A stretch of 64,000 bases of DNA, from positions 11,225,492 to 11,289,491 of the forward strand of contig LS997566.1 of NCBI GenBank assembly GCA_000469685.2, given 5' to 3'. Below, piece after piece: positions 48,111-60,400 of this stretch. The position numbers and the translations under genes were made by a program. Numbering within the stretch: the stretch's first letter is position 1; each line of letters opens with the position of its first letter. The notes beneath the pieces are model-generated. The model ran no database searches. It was not told the origin of the DNA and saw only the letters and a list, made by a program, of their open reading frames with translations. Source of the DNA: Haemonchus contortus. Taxonomy: Eukaryota; Nematoda; Chromadorea; Rhabditida; Trichostrongylidae.

Positions 48111-49511
48111 TGTCGCGAGCTCATGGCCACCGTTTGGACCGCGATACGCACCGGCAGTACGAGCTTACAAACCTCCTCGCTCACCGGACCACCACACCCT
48201 TCCTACGCCCCGATACAGCAGGGCGGGCCGCCCCCCCCCCCCCCCCGAGGACCACGGAGTGTCGGCTGGGGCCTGGCGACCTCAGCCTGGTACCTCGCGA
48301 CGAGATCTCTGCCCTCGAGGCAGGGACTACCTGTATGAACGCGGCGACACAACCTACTTCTCCGGTTGCGACCAACCAGAGTGCCCTACCTTACTTACCT
48401 TTTTGGGTGAGTACAAAATTAAGGGACACTGGTTCATCACACTAACTACGAAATACACAACAACTACAAAATACTAAATAGGGAATTGCACTACAAGGAT
48501 AGACATGCGGGTTAGAGCCGAAGAATGTCACGAGGGAGTAAAGTAATCATCATGGATGAAGCACGCAATTAAATATAGCAAGTGACGCAATATATACAAG
48601 GCATATACAGTAGCGCTCAAAAGTACTCGGCGAAATGCTTCTTCAGTTATGATTTTCAGTCGTAACTCCTTTCCTACTGGATCTAATCAAGCGAAATTTC
48701 AAAATGTATAGCATTGGTGTATTGTGAATATTTACCACTATTAACTTGCATTTTGATCATGTTCCAAATATCCCAAAGAGCTTGAAATCAAAACCAACTA
48801 AACATAGTGACATAAAAGCTTCTTCTTTCTTTTTTAACATGTCCAAAGTGCACGAGAGCTAATGTCGAACATAGAAGAGAAGAAATACGCAAATAAGGTG
48901 CGGATAACTGCAGACCTCACAAACTTGCATTCATCATAGTCTACATACGCCTCCCCATTAGTATGTGGATATGGCTGTATTGCAGGCATGTAGTGTTGGA
49001 TAGTGTGAAATATGCTTCAGTCAAACATACCAAAATTTCATGCGATTTGCTTCATTGGGAGAAAAGTTACGAAAAGTTAAAGCCGGCCGCATACTTTTGA
49101 GCGCTACTGTATACAGGGAGTGATAACACGACACTCTTCTATCCCTCCGAGGCAGCATCACCATCCAGGACAATCTCATTCAGCTGTTACTTCCAGGCCC
49201 CCATTGGCCTCGGCGGTCTTCTTACCTTCCTTCTTCCTCAGTATCCGACAGGTGATACGCTCTCGGATACTGGTCGAGCTTACACTGGCGCTGGCGCTTA
49301 CACTTACTTTGTAGGCAGCATCACAGCGTTACCCGGCATTACCAACCAGCAGCCGACAGCCAGCCGGTCGCGGAGCAGGACGGGTGCCGGCTGGTTAGAC
49401 TAAGTAAAGGAACGCGCACAACGCGCGCATACGTGCCGCGTTGTGGCGGCCGAGCAAGGAGGGGCCGGGGCGTGCGTGGTGCGCCCAGCGGCCACCGTCG
49501 CATCCGCGACA
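48111..49511. mobile_element. Candidate solo LTR with nested MITE, unit 3
   Basis: Tandem copy of the 36379-37782 block; the nested MITE is at 48608-49109. The poly-C tract near 48230 is shorter than in the other units. Confidence 0.5.
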
Positions 49512-49754
49512 CCTACACAGCAATAGAAACCTTCAGCGAAATTCAACTTCGAGTCGGTGCTCGACAGTGGACAAGGTACGTGTCACCCACTTTCTGGCCA
49601 CATATGAGTCAAGACGGAGGACGGAATGCTAATATGTACTAAGGACTGCCGTGCTTCAGACATGAGGTAGCAGCACTTAAAGGTATGTTTTTCGTGATTC
49701 TTGAATCTGATCCAAGGAACAGCTGGTCGTTTGCGAAAATTTATTGTCATCTTT

Positions 49755-51011
49755 TCACTGGAGAATACAAAGACCAGTTTCAGTATCACATTGGCAATTC
49801 TTGCACTTACATTTCGAACATGGTTCTCCCACCTTGTAAATTTCGTCTCCAATGACATTTCCTCTGGAAGCACAATTCTTCAGAAAGAAAGATGTGAGTA
49901 ATGCCAGAAACTGCAGAAGAAAATCAAAAAAAAAAACGTTTCAAACTAATAAAAACACACCGTTTATGGTACTGGCAGCCTACTAGCAAGAATTTATTGC
50001 ATACTTTCACGCCACACCCAAGTTTCCAGGTCCTTTGCCAAACCATCTAGAATTAGTTGAATTCTACCAGGCCAATTTCACTGTACAGCTACAAGGTTAC
50101 CTGAGTATAATGTTTGACACCTCGATTGAAAACTTCAGAAGTGAGCTCGTTCTCCGCGCCAACACCATTGATTGCTAGTTCACTGAACCACTCGGTGGTG
50201 CTCTGGGAATAAGTCATGCCCTTCTCAACAAACATCTGCTCGAGTTCAATCATCTTACCATGTCCGCAGCATCAATTTTGCTCATACTTTTATCATTGGA
50301 CTTCCACATGTTTTCTCCATTTATGCCATAGGACGGGCGATTTATGCATCTATTCAGCCATCTCATCATGTTTTCCTCAAGTTTGCAGTCGTAACTCTAT
50401 AAAGAGTGTGCATTGGTGCCGGCATGCATGTGCTGCTCCAATTTTGTTTTTTTTAAGAACTGGCTTCAGGCTCTCGTGTGCTTTCTTACGTAGTGCAATC
50501 GTATTCAGTATCAACCCACCATTTTATACATCCTTGCAGCCGTTGGAGCAAAACCACCCATTCCGTCCTTAGCTAGACCTCTCGCAACCTCTGACCTAAA
50601 TGTTTCATCTCGCTTAAATTTTACTGTCATCAACGGTCAGGTTTTTTTTGATTCTTCTGGCATTCACTGAAGCGATGTGATGGTTTGGCCGTTTTGAAAC
50701 TTCAACTGAGTATTCCATATTTATTGAACACTTACCGATAGTCATTGTGCTTCTTGAGGAACATATCTCTGACCTCATCTGTCATTCCATTGTTGAGGTT
50801 GCACTGATCTGAAAATAATTATATGATAGTCAAATCAATGCTCTTGCTTCACTATGTGTATGTATTGTTGAAGAACACTTACGTACCAGCCAGTACAGCT
50901 GTGCTCAGGAGCGTCTGAAATGGCACAAAATACTCAAATGGAAAGCTATGAAAACCATATCGACTTGAACACTTCACTTACTAGGTGGACCGCTGCAAGA
51001 ATCATGATCAT
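49755..51011 (-). CDS. Secreted SCP/TAPS (CAP-domain) protein, array unit 3
   Basis: Eight exons: 51011-50982, 50914-50887, 50808-50736, 50595-50520, 50396-50259, 50202-50101, 50046-49961, 49863-49755. They give 213 aa, which reads as identical to unit 1. Signal peptide, both CAP signatures and the Cys-rich tail are intact. The TATA box is at 51050-51057. Confidence 0.93.
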
Positions 51012-51049
51012 GTCGCGAATCGTATATGTATGGCGCAGCCTTGGAAGAG

Positions 51050-51057
51050 CTTTTATA
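51050..51057 (-). promoter_or_regulatory. TATA box of SCP gene, unit 3
   Basis: TATAAAAG on the minus strand, 38 bp before the ATG. Confidence 0.6.
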
Positions 51058-52140
51058 CTGTTGAATGTCAGAGAACGAACGGTCCGTCTGTACAGCTTTG
51101 GATAGTTTTTATTTTGTTATTTTGTTGAATATCAGAGAAAACTATTCTTTCTTTTCAATGACCCAGCTACGCAGACAGTTCCATCAAAAATAGAGCCGCT
51201 TACCTCATATTATTAAAACAGCTTCTCTACAACATGAAATTGCATAGTTGTTTTCGTTCACCATTCGACATCAAAAAATCGGTTGTACTTTTCATGTTGT
51301 TGAATATCAGACAAAGCTATTCTTTTTTAAATTGTCTAGCTTCAAAATAGTATCATCGAAAATAGAGTCGGCCTGATGTACTGGCTGTAACCTTTTTCAA
51401 TATCTCAACTATGCTGCATAACAATAGTGCGAAAAAGTGTTGAAAGTAAGGAAGTGTTGAAAGTATGCACCAAGGCTGACAACTTTCATTTGCAAACAAA
51501 TCATAGTGATGAACTAGAAATTCGATTTTGCACAGTATGGTTAGTCTGACTTCGGTTACAGTAATTCCGTTTGCGCGATTGAGACTATGAACGGCAAAGT
51601 GGTGCCGTCCGTGAGACGGTCGTGAAATCTCCATCAACCGTGATATCAGTATGAATCGATGCCACTTCAACTGAGGTGAGTACAACAAAAGCTCATGTCG
51701 GAATGATTAACTTTTTTATTCGGAGATCCTCTAGGCGAGCCATTGGAGGGAACCTATCTGCGACATCTGTGTCCGATGTACCACTGCAATTTGATTGCAA
51801 ATGACTCTTATGCAAATGGAAGTTGTCAGCCCTGAGTTGTGCATGAGTTCCTCATTTCAACTCTCTTTTTGGTACTATCATGGCTATTCGATTGAGTGAT
51901 TACAGTTTTTCCACTTGCTTACGTAGAATACGAGCGATTTGATCTAGGTCGAATGGTGAATGAAAACAATAATACAAATTCATGTAGCAGGGAAGCTGTT
52001 CTAATTTATGAGCTAAACGACTCTACCTTGGATGAATATATTTGCGTAGCTGAGGCATTGAAAACAGTATAGCCTCCTTTGATATTCGACAACGTAAAAA
52101 CTCTGGCAAAAATGTGCAACATACCTATGTCATCCGACAT

Positions 52141-52391
52141 ATGTTGGTAATTCTTGCAGCGGTCCATCTACAATAATAAGCGCAGTATATTTGAGTGAAT
52201 ATGATTTTCATAGTTCTCCATCTAAGTAATCGATGGCACTTTAGACGCATCTGAGCACAGACGTATTAACTGGTAAGTATAAGCGAGAGCATTGATATGA
52301 GAATCATAGTTATTATCAGATCGATGTGTTCTAAAAATGGGATGGCAGATGGGGGCAGAGATATGTTTCTCAAAAAGCACAACGACTGACG
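52141..52391 (+). pseudogene. SCP/TAPS relic, exons 1-3, unit 3
   Basis: Tandem copy of 40412-40662 with the same lesions. Confidence 0.75.
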
Positions 52392-53973
52392 GTAAGTGTT
52401 CATTGAGCATTGAGGACTAAGAAGAATCATCGAAACCTGACCATTAGTACTGTGATCTGAGTTGGCCGGGCAGTCAAGTGCATTATCACCCTGGGGCAGC
52501 TTTCATTTCGGAATTGGTATCAAAAATATGTGTCATTACGCTCTCCGTTCATCCTCGATGATCATGTTAGTAGCAAATACACAAAGGGAGGGGGACAAGG
52601 GAAAAAACACGTGGATGAAAGGAATAAATGTTGTGTTTGACAGACAGACAGCCCTCTTTTCCATTTAAAATTTGCATTGGGAGGAATTTTATGACAAGAG
52701 TAGAGGAAAAGCTACCATATACCTCCATTCGCACATTCTATGAACGTCCAATTGAACTTCACATCGAATCTTTCATAGGGCAGAACAGCGCGACATCGAC
52801 CGTGAAAGTATAGTTGCCTGACGTATGTACACTGCTCAATTCTGAAACGTATTTTATCAATGGTGGGATATTTGTTTCTCGAATTCGAATCTCGCTGCAA
52901 TCTCCGAGGCTTTCATAACGTTGAGGAACTCGTCCCACTTGGATGTGCTCGTCGGATGGGGCCAGTTTTGGGGTCTATATCAAGCCATATTTTGTTACCG
53001 AGAGTCAACCTACGAGACACTGTTGTTTCGGAAAACGTGTAATTGGGGATAGGAAGTCGCCGTAGATGGTTGAATCCAATAAGGGTGGCCAATAAGAGTA
53101 GAAGTAAGAGGCCACTAGTTGTGAATCCGCTGAACCCTTGTTGCAAACAGTTTAGCCTTGACCATTCGATGAGCAATGTGGAACGTGACATCCTGAATGG
53201 GCGTTTCACAATCGCAGCACTGCATTAGATTGAAGTCAAATGCAATCGCGATGAATCGCTCTCTAGCTGCTGGATTGATATGCTCCTTATGAAGCTGAGG
53301 GGACGGTCACACCATTTATCGAAAGTCATAAAAGGGTAATAGAGTAGCAAACGGTTCTATAGGGGTTTAAGGACGTGCATTGGAAACGAACGTTTCCAGC
53401 GACGCGATGACAGCACTGGACGCTTAGCGGGTGTCTGCTGTCAACGGCCACCGCTCCAGCGTCGCCAAGGTTATCGCAAGCTCCACTTTCAATCATATCC
53501 TTGGACACTGAAAGCGCCCACACGATTACCGCATCGTTTATGTGAAGGGGAGCTCGTTAAAACTGACTTGACTCATAATCGAAGTCATGATTACCCATCG
53601 CACGATGTGAGTGATTTGAATTTGAAACTCCATTGGGAGATCAGTCAGTGTTTCGCTTGACTGGCAGTAAAGAAGCGAAGCGCATTGAAACTTTCATTAC
53701 TCTTTCGAGCTGTTTTAGGCTATCAGTCTCGCTCGATGTCGACAGGGAAGCCAGTCGCCCGTTGCTATTGTGAGAGGCGTAAATGTTTCAGCAGACCTTG
53801 CCTTATCAGACCCTATGACCCGCTATGATTTCGAAAATTACTGCAGAAATTCCCAATCTGCCCTTGTTTTTTTTTCAAACTCGAATGCCTTAGGGATCAA
53901 AAATTACATGAGTTTTCGGTCGAGCGCACATCGACACTCACGTATACACAAGCACACAAATAAATACACCGAT

Positions 53974-55375
53974 TGTCGCGAGCTCATGGCCACCGTTTGG
54001 ACCGCGATACGCACCGGCAGTACGAGCTTACAAACCTCCTCGCTCACCGGACCACCACACCCTTCCTACGCCCCGATACAGCAGGGCGGGCCGACCCCCC
54101 CCCCCCCCCCGAGGACCACGGAGTGTCGGCTGGGGCCTGGCGACCTCAGCCTGGTACCTCGCGACGAGATCTCTGCCCTCGAGGCAGGGACTACCTGTAT
54201 GAACGCGGCGACACAACCTACTTCTCCGGTTGCGACCAACCAGAGTGCCCTACCTTACTTACCTTTTTGGGTGAGTACAAAATTAAGGGACACTGGTTCA
54301 TCACACTAACTACGAAATACACAACAACTACAAAATACTAAATAGGGAATTGCACTACAAGGATAGACATGCGGGTTAGAGCCGAAGAATGTCACGAGGG
54401 AGTAAAGTAATCATCATGGATGAAGCACGCAATTAAATATAGCAAGTGACGCAATATATACAAGGCATATACAGTAGCGCTCAAAAGTACTCGGCGAAAT
54501 GCTTCTTCAGTTATGATTTTCAGTCGTAACTCCTTTCCTACTGGATCTAATCAAGCGAAATTTCAAAATGTATAGCATTGGTGTATTGTGAATATTTACC
54601 ACTATTAACTTGCATTTTGATCATGTTCCAAATATCCCAAAGAGCTTGAAATCAAAACCAACTAAACATAGTGACATAAAAGCTTCTTCTTTCTTTTTTA
54701 ACATGTCCAAAGTGCACGAGAGCTAATGTCGAACATAGAAGAGAAGAAATACGCAAATAAGGTGCGGATAACTGCAGACCTCACAAACTTGCATTCATCA
54801 TAGTCTACATACGCCTCCCCATTAGTATGTGGATATGGCTGTATTGCAGGCATGTAGTGTTGGATAGTGTGAAATATGCTTCAGTCAAACATACCAAAAT
54901 TTCATGCGATTTGCTTCATTGGGAGAAAAGTTACGAAAAGTTAAAGCCGGCCGCATACTTTTGAGCGCTACTGTATACAGGGAGTGATAACACGACACTC
55001 TTCTATCCCTCCGAGGCAGCATCACCATCCAGGACAATCTCATTCAGCTGTTACTTCCAGGCCCCCATTGGCCTCGGCGGTCTTCTTACCTTCCTTCTTC
55101 CTCAGTATCCGACAGGTGATACGCTCTCGGATACTGGTCGAGCTTACACTGGCGCTGGCGCTTACACTTACTTTGTAGGCAGCATCACAGCGTTACCCGG
55201 CATTACCAACCAGCAGCCGACAGCCAGCCGGTCGCGGAGCAGGACGGGTGCCGGCTGGTTAGACTAAGTAAAGGAACGCGCACAACGCGCGCATACGTGC
55301 CGCGTTGTGGCGGCCGAGCAAGGAGGGGCCGGGGCGTGCGTGGTGCGCCCAGCGGCCACCGTCGCATCCGCGACA
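53974..55375. mobile_element. Candidate solo LTR with nested MITE, unit 4
   Basis: Tandem copy of the 36379-37782 block; the nested MITE is at 54472-54973. Confidence 0.5.
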
Positions 55376-55618
55376 CCTACACAGCAATAGAAACCTTCAG
55401 CGAAATTCAACTTCGAGTCGGTGCTCGACAGTGGACAAGGTACGTGTCACCCACTTTCTGGCCACATATGAGTCAAGACGGAGGACGGAATGCTAATATG
55501 TACTAAGGACTGCCGTGCTTCAGACATGAGGTAGCAGCACTTAAAGGTATGTTTTTCGTGATTCTTGAATCTGATCCAAGGAACAGCTGGTCGTTTGCGA
55601 AAATTTATTGTCATCTTT

Positions 55619-56873
55619 TCACTGGAGAATACAAAGACCAGTTTCAGTATCACATTGGCAATTCTTGCACTTACATTTCGAACATGGTTCTCCCACCTTG
55701 TAAATTTCGTCTCCAATGACATTTCCTCTGGAAGCACAATTCTTCAGAAAGAAAGATGTGAGTAATGCCAGAAACTGCAGAAGAAAATCAAAAAAAAACG
55801 TTTCAAACTAATAAAAACACACCGTTTATGGTACTGGCAGCCTACTAGCAAGAATTTATTGCATACTTTCACGCCACACCCAAGTTTCCAGGTCCTTTGC
55901 CAAACCATCTAGAATTAGTTGAATTCTACCAGGCCAATTTCACTGTACAGCTACAAGGTTACCTGAGTATAATGTTTGACACCTCGATTGAAAACTTCAG
56001 AAGTGAGCTCGTTCTCCGCGCCAACACCATTGATTGCTAGTTCACTGAACCACTCGGTGGTGCTCTGGGAATAAGTCATGCCCTTCTCAACAAACATCTG
56101 CTCGAGTTCAATCATCTTACCATGTCCGCAGCATCAATTTTGCTCATACTTTTATCATTGGACTTCCACATGTTTTCTCCATTTATGCCATAGGACGGGC
56201 GATTTATGCATCTATTCAGCCATCTCATCATGTTTTCCTCAAGTTTGCAGTCGTAACTCTATAAAGAGTGTGCATTGGTGCCGGCATGCATGTGCTGCTC
56301 CAATTTTGTTTTTTTTAAGAACTGGCTTCAGGCTCTCGTGTGCTTTCTTACGTAGTGCAATCGTATTCAGTATCAACCCACCATTTTATACATCCTTGCA
56401 GCCGTTGGAGCAAAACCACCCATTCCGTCCTTAGCTAGACCTCTCGCAACCTCTGACCTAAATGTTTCATCTCGCTTAAATTTTACTGTCATCAACGGTC
56501 AGGTTTTTTTTGATTCTTCTGGCATTCACTGAAGCGATGTGATGGTTTGGCCGTTTTGAAACTTCAACTGAGTATTCCATATTTATTGAACACTTACCGA
56601 TAGTCATTGTGCTTCTTGAGGAACATATCTCTGACCTCATCTGTCATTCCATTGTTGAGGTTGCACTGATCTGAAAATAATTATATGATAGTCAAATCAA
56701 TGCTCTTGCTTCACTATGTGTATGTATTGTTGAAGAACACTTACGTACCAGCCAGTACAGCTGTGCTCAGGAGCGTCTGAAATGGCACAAAATACTCAAA
56801 TGGAAAGCTATGAAAACCATATCGACTTGAACACTTCACTTACTAGGTGGACCGCTGCAAGAATCATGATCAT
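55619..56873 (-). CDS. Secreted SCP/TAPS (CAP-domain) protein, array unit 4
   Basis: Eight exons: 56873-56844, 56776-56749, 56670-56598, 56457-56382, 56258-56121, 56064-55963, 55908-55823, 55727-55619. They give 213 aa, which reads as identical to units 1 and 3. Intron 7 is 2 nt shorter, in a poly-A run. The LTR retrotransposon begins about 370 bp upstream of the start codon. The nearest TATA module is left intact, but the insertion cuts the gene off from its distal upstream region. Confidence 0.93.
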
Positions 56874-56911
56874 GTCGCGAATCGTATATGTATGGCGCAG
56901 CCTTGGAAGAG

Positions 56912-56919
56912 CTTTTATA
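56912..56919 (-). promoter_or_regulatory. TATA box of SCP gene, unit 4
   Basis: TATAAAAG on the minus strand, 38 bp before the ATG, between the gene and the retrotransposon. Confidence 0.6.
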
Positions 56920-57245
56920 CTGTTGAATGTCAGAGAACGAACGGTCCGTCTGTACAGCTTTGGATAGTTTTTATTTTGTTATTTTGTTGAATATCAGAGA
57001 AAACTATTCTTTCTTTTCAATGACCCAGCTACGCAGACAGTTCCATCAAAAATAGAGCCGCTTACCTCATATTATTAAAACAGCTTCTCTACAACATGAA
57101 ATTGCATAGTTGTTTTCGTTCACCATTCGACATCAAAAAATCGGTTGTACTTTTCATGTTGTTGAATATCAGACAAAGCTATTCTTTTTTAAATTGTCTA
57201 GCTTCAAAATAGTATCATCGAAAATAGAGTCGGCCTGATGTACTG

Positions 57246-57478
57246 TGTTGTAGGTAGCCGCCAGTTATAGGTGAGCTCCTTGTAGACAGCCGAAGGACAC
57301 AGTATATGTAGGTTTATTGTAAGCAGCACCGGACACGAACGTATGACGTAGTAGAATGAATGAATTAAAGTCATAAAAACCTCTGGGTACTAATCTAACA
57401 GAGCTACGTACAATGCGCGGGTTTGCAAAGTCTGTGATAACATGTACATTTGATAACGCTCAATAATACCCTACAACA
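57246..57478 (-). repeat. 3' LTR
   Basis: 233 bp, identical to the other LTR, with inverted ends TGTTGTAGG and CTACAACA. An AATAAA signal lies on the transcribed strand. Confidence 0.95.
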
Positions 57479-57489
57479 CCTCCCCTCTT
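57479..57489 (-). other. Polypurine tract
   Basis: AAGAGGGGAGG on the minus strand abuts the 3' LTR, the expected plus-strand primer site. It overlaps the last codons of the gag-pol frame. Confidence 0.85.
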
Positions 57490-60400
57490 AAGTTGTATCG
57501 TATCGGGACCTCTTAGGATCCAACTGGAGTCGGCGTTGCGGTCGTCGATTGCGTTGCGATCGTCTTGGTGGATCGGTCGGAGTCGTCCGCGGCGCACGGT
57601 CCTTGTTCACACAATCGAAGAGCGGCAGATCGAACACATCCAAAAGAGTGTTTGTAGTTGTGGTTGTAGTTGTGTCGCTTCTGGGTCGTAGTTGGTTCAC
57701 GTGTCGGGTCCATAGTAGATTTCCACAGCGTACGAGGTATGTTGTGTTTCCAACACGTCGAACGATGACACCCGGAGTCCAAAACTGCTTAGTTCCTCTG
57801 TAGTCTTTGGCGTAGACAGTGTCGTTGTGTTCGAACTTGCGACGTAGTGCTCCGTGTCTTCGGTTGAATTGCGTTTCCATTTTGACGTCTCGTTGTCCAT
57901 CAGCGACGTCTTCTTGAGGTAGCATCAGGTCGAGATCGATTCGTAGTCGGCGTCCCAGAAAGGCTTCGGCAGGTGAGCGTTGATCCGGTACAGACGGACA
58001 TGGCGTAGAACGGTAAGCCATCAGAAACGTCTGTAGAGCGTCAAGTGTCGGTTCCTCCCCCTTCAATTTGTCGAGTCCTCGTTTGAAGGTATCCACAAAG
58101 CGTTCAGCCTGACCATTGCTCTGTGGATGGAACGGCGCTGTGCGAATGTGTGTGATTCCTCGGGAACGGCAGAACAGGGCGAACTGCGAAGATGTAAACT
58201 GTGTCCCGTTGTCCGTGACAAGAGTCGTAGGATTCCCGAACCTTGCGAAAATGTCCTTCAACACTTGGATAGTAGATGTAGAAGATATCGATGACATCTG
58301 GACGATTTCAGGCCATTTGGAATACGCATCCACAAGTATCAGGTAGAATCGTCCATTCATGGGTCCTGCAAAGTCAGCGTGCACACGGATCCATGGAGAA
58401 GTTGGTTTTGGCCAGGAATATAGTTCGCCTTTGACGGGATTCTTCGCCACTGAAGCGCATTTGCTACAATTCCTGACTAGTTGTTCGATGTCGGTATCCA
58501 GTGTTGGCCAGTAGACGTAGCTTCGTGCTAACATCTTCATCCTTGTCTGTCCTGGATGAGCCTTGTGTAGTGTCGTAAGTACACGGCGTTGTAGTGATCC
58601 TGGTATCACTATGCGAGATGCGGTGAGTAAGCAACCGTCGACGGTCGTAAGAGTATCTCGGCGGTTGTAGTAGTGCCAGAAAGGAGAGTTGCGCTCGATC
58701 GTGGGCCAATTTCCAGACTTGATGTAGTCGATGATCTTTCTTATGACCTGATCAGCTCTTGTAGCAGTCCGGATTGTTTCGGCAGAGACCGGAAGGTGAC
58801 GGCAGTTTTCGATAAGTTCTGCGGTTACATCGACATCTACGTTGGCGATGACGTAGTCCTCCGGCATTGATGAGTGCGACGCTATGAGTCGTGAGAGAGC
58901 GTCCACTTGTCCGAAATCCTTTGTGTTGACATACTCGATTGCGAAGTTGTAGTTGAGTAACATTGTGGCCCATCGCTGAAGACGGTTGGCACTGTAGACA
59001 GGTATTCCTTTCTTGCTTCCGAAAATAGCAACGAGTGGCTTATGATCGGTCTTCAGCGTGAAGTGTCGTCCGTGGACAAAGCGATGAAATTTCTGCACAG
59101 CAAATATGAGAGCTAGCGCTTCCTTCTCGATCTGGCTGTAGTTTTTCTGTGCTGTAGTAAGGCAACGGCTGACGTGGTAGACGACCTTCTCTGATCCGTC
59201 GGGGAATCGGTGTGATAGTGTTGCTCCAATTCCGTAGTTCGAAGCGTCGGCGGCTACAATGATCGGGAGATTCGGATCGAAGTGAGTCAGCAACAAATCC
59301 GAGCTGAGGATTGCCTTTATTTTGTCGAAGGAAGACTGGCAGTCCGGTGTCCACGTGTAGACAGCATCCTTCTTCGTAAGGGCGTCCAATGGAGCGCGTA
59401 GATTGTGTAGATCTTTGACGAAGTTTCCGTAGAAATTGATGAGACCGAGGAAAGCGCGTAACTGACTGACATCTTTTGGAGCTGGCATCTTTTGTATGGC
59501 TTTGATCTTGTCGGGGTCAGGGCGTCGTCCTTGTTCGTTGATGACGAAGCCGAGGTAGTTGATCTCTGTCTGTAGAAAAGTGCATTTCTCGAGACGAACA
59601 CGAAATCCGTAGTCCTGGATTCGCTGGAGCACAGCGTCTAGTCGAGTGTTGTGTTCGTCGATGGTCCTGCCAGTGACCAGTATGTCGTCGAGGTAGGCGG
59701 CAGTTCCATCTAATCCGGCAATGAGAGCGTCGATACATTGCTGGAAGATGCCGGGAGCAGGTTTCACTCCAAATGGTAGACGATTGAAACGAAAGAGTCC
59801 TCGGTGCGTATTGATCGTCAGTAGTTGTTTTGAATCGTCGTCCACTTCCAGCTGTAGGTACGCTTCGGCAAGATCGAGTTGCGAAAAGTAGCGTCCTCCG
59901 TTGAGTTTCGTGAAAATGTCATCTGGAGTTGGAAGTGGGTGTTGGTGCTGTTCAAGTGCGTCGTTCAGTCCTGTCGAGTAGTCTGCGCAGAGTCGTATTG
60001 AACCATTTTTCTTCTGAACGGCGACGATAGGAGCGGCCCATTCCGAGTGATCGACGGGCGTTAGAACCTGTGTAGATACAAGGCGATCGATTTCGGTTGA
60101 AATCTTCTGAACAGCGGCGTATGGAACAGGGCGAGCCTTCTGAAAAACAGGCTTGGCGTTAGGCTTGAGGGTGAGCTTGGCCTTCGACTTGGTGCAATGT
60201 CCTAATCCAGGCGCGAAAACGGTAGAAAACTTCTTCTTCAGGCTCGTAGTGAATGACGAGTTCAATGCGTTGAGCGTCGATGAAGATACATTACAGATAG
60301 AGCCCTCGGTTAGGCGACGAAACAGAGGCTCATGCTGGCTGATCCAGTCGAGACCGAGTAATGACGGTGTTTCTGCAACGTAACACTTACCCCGTCCGTG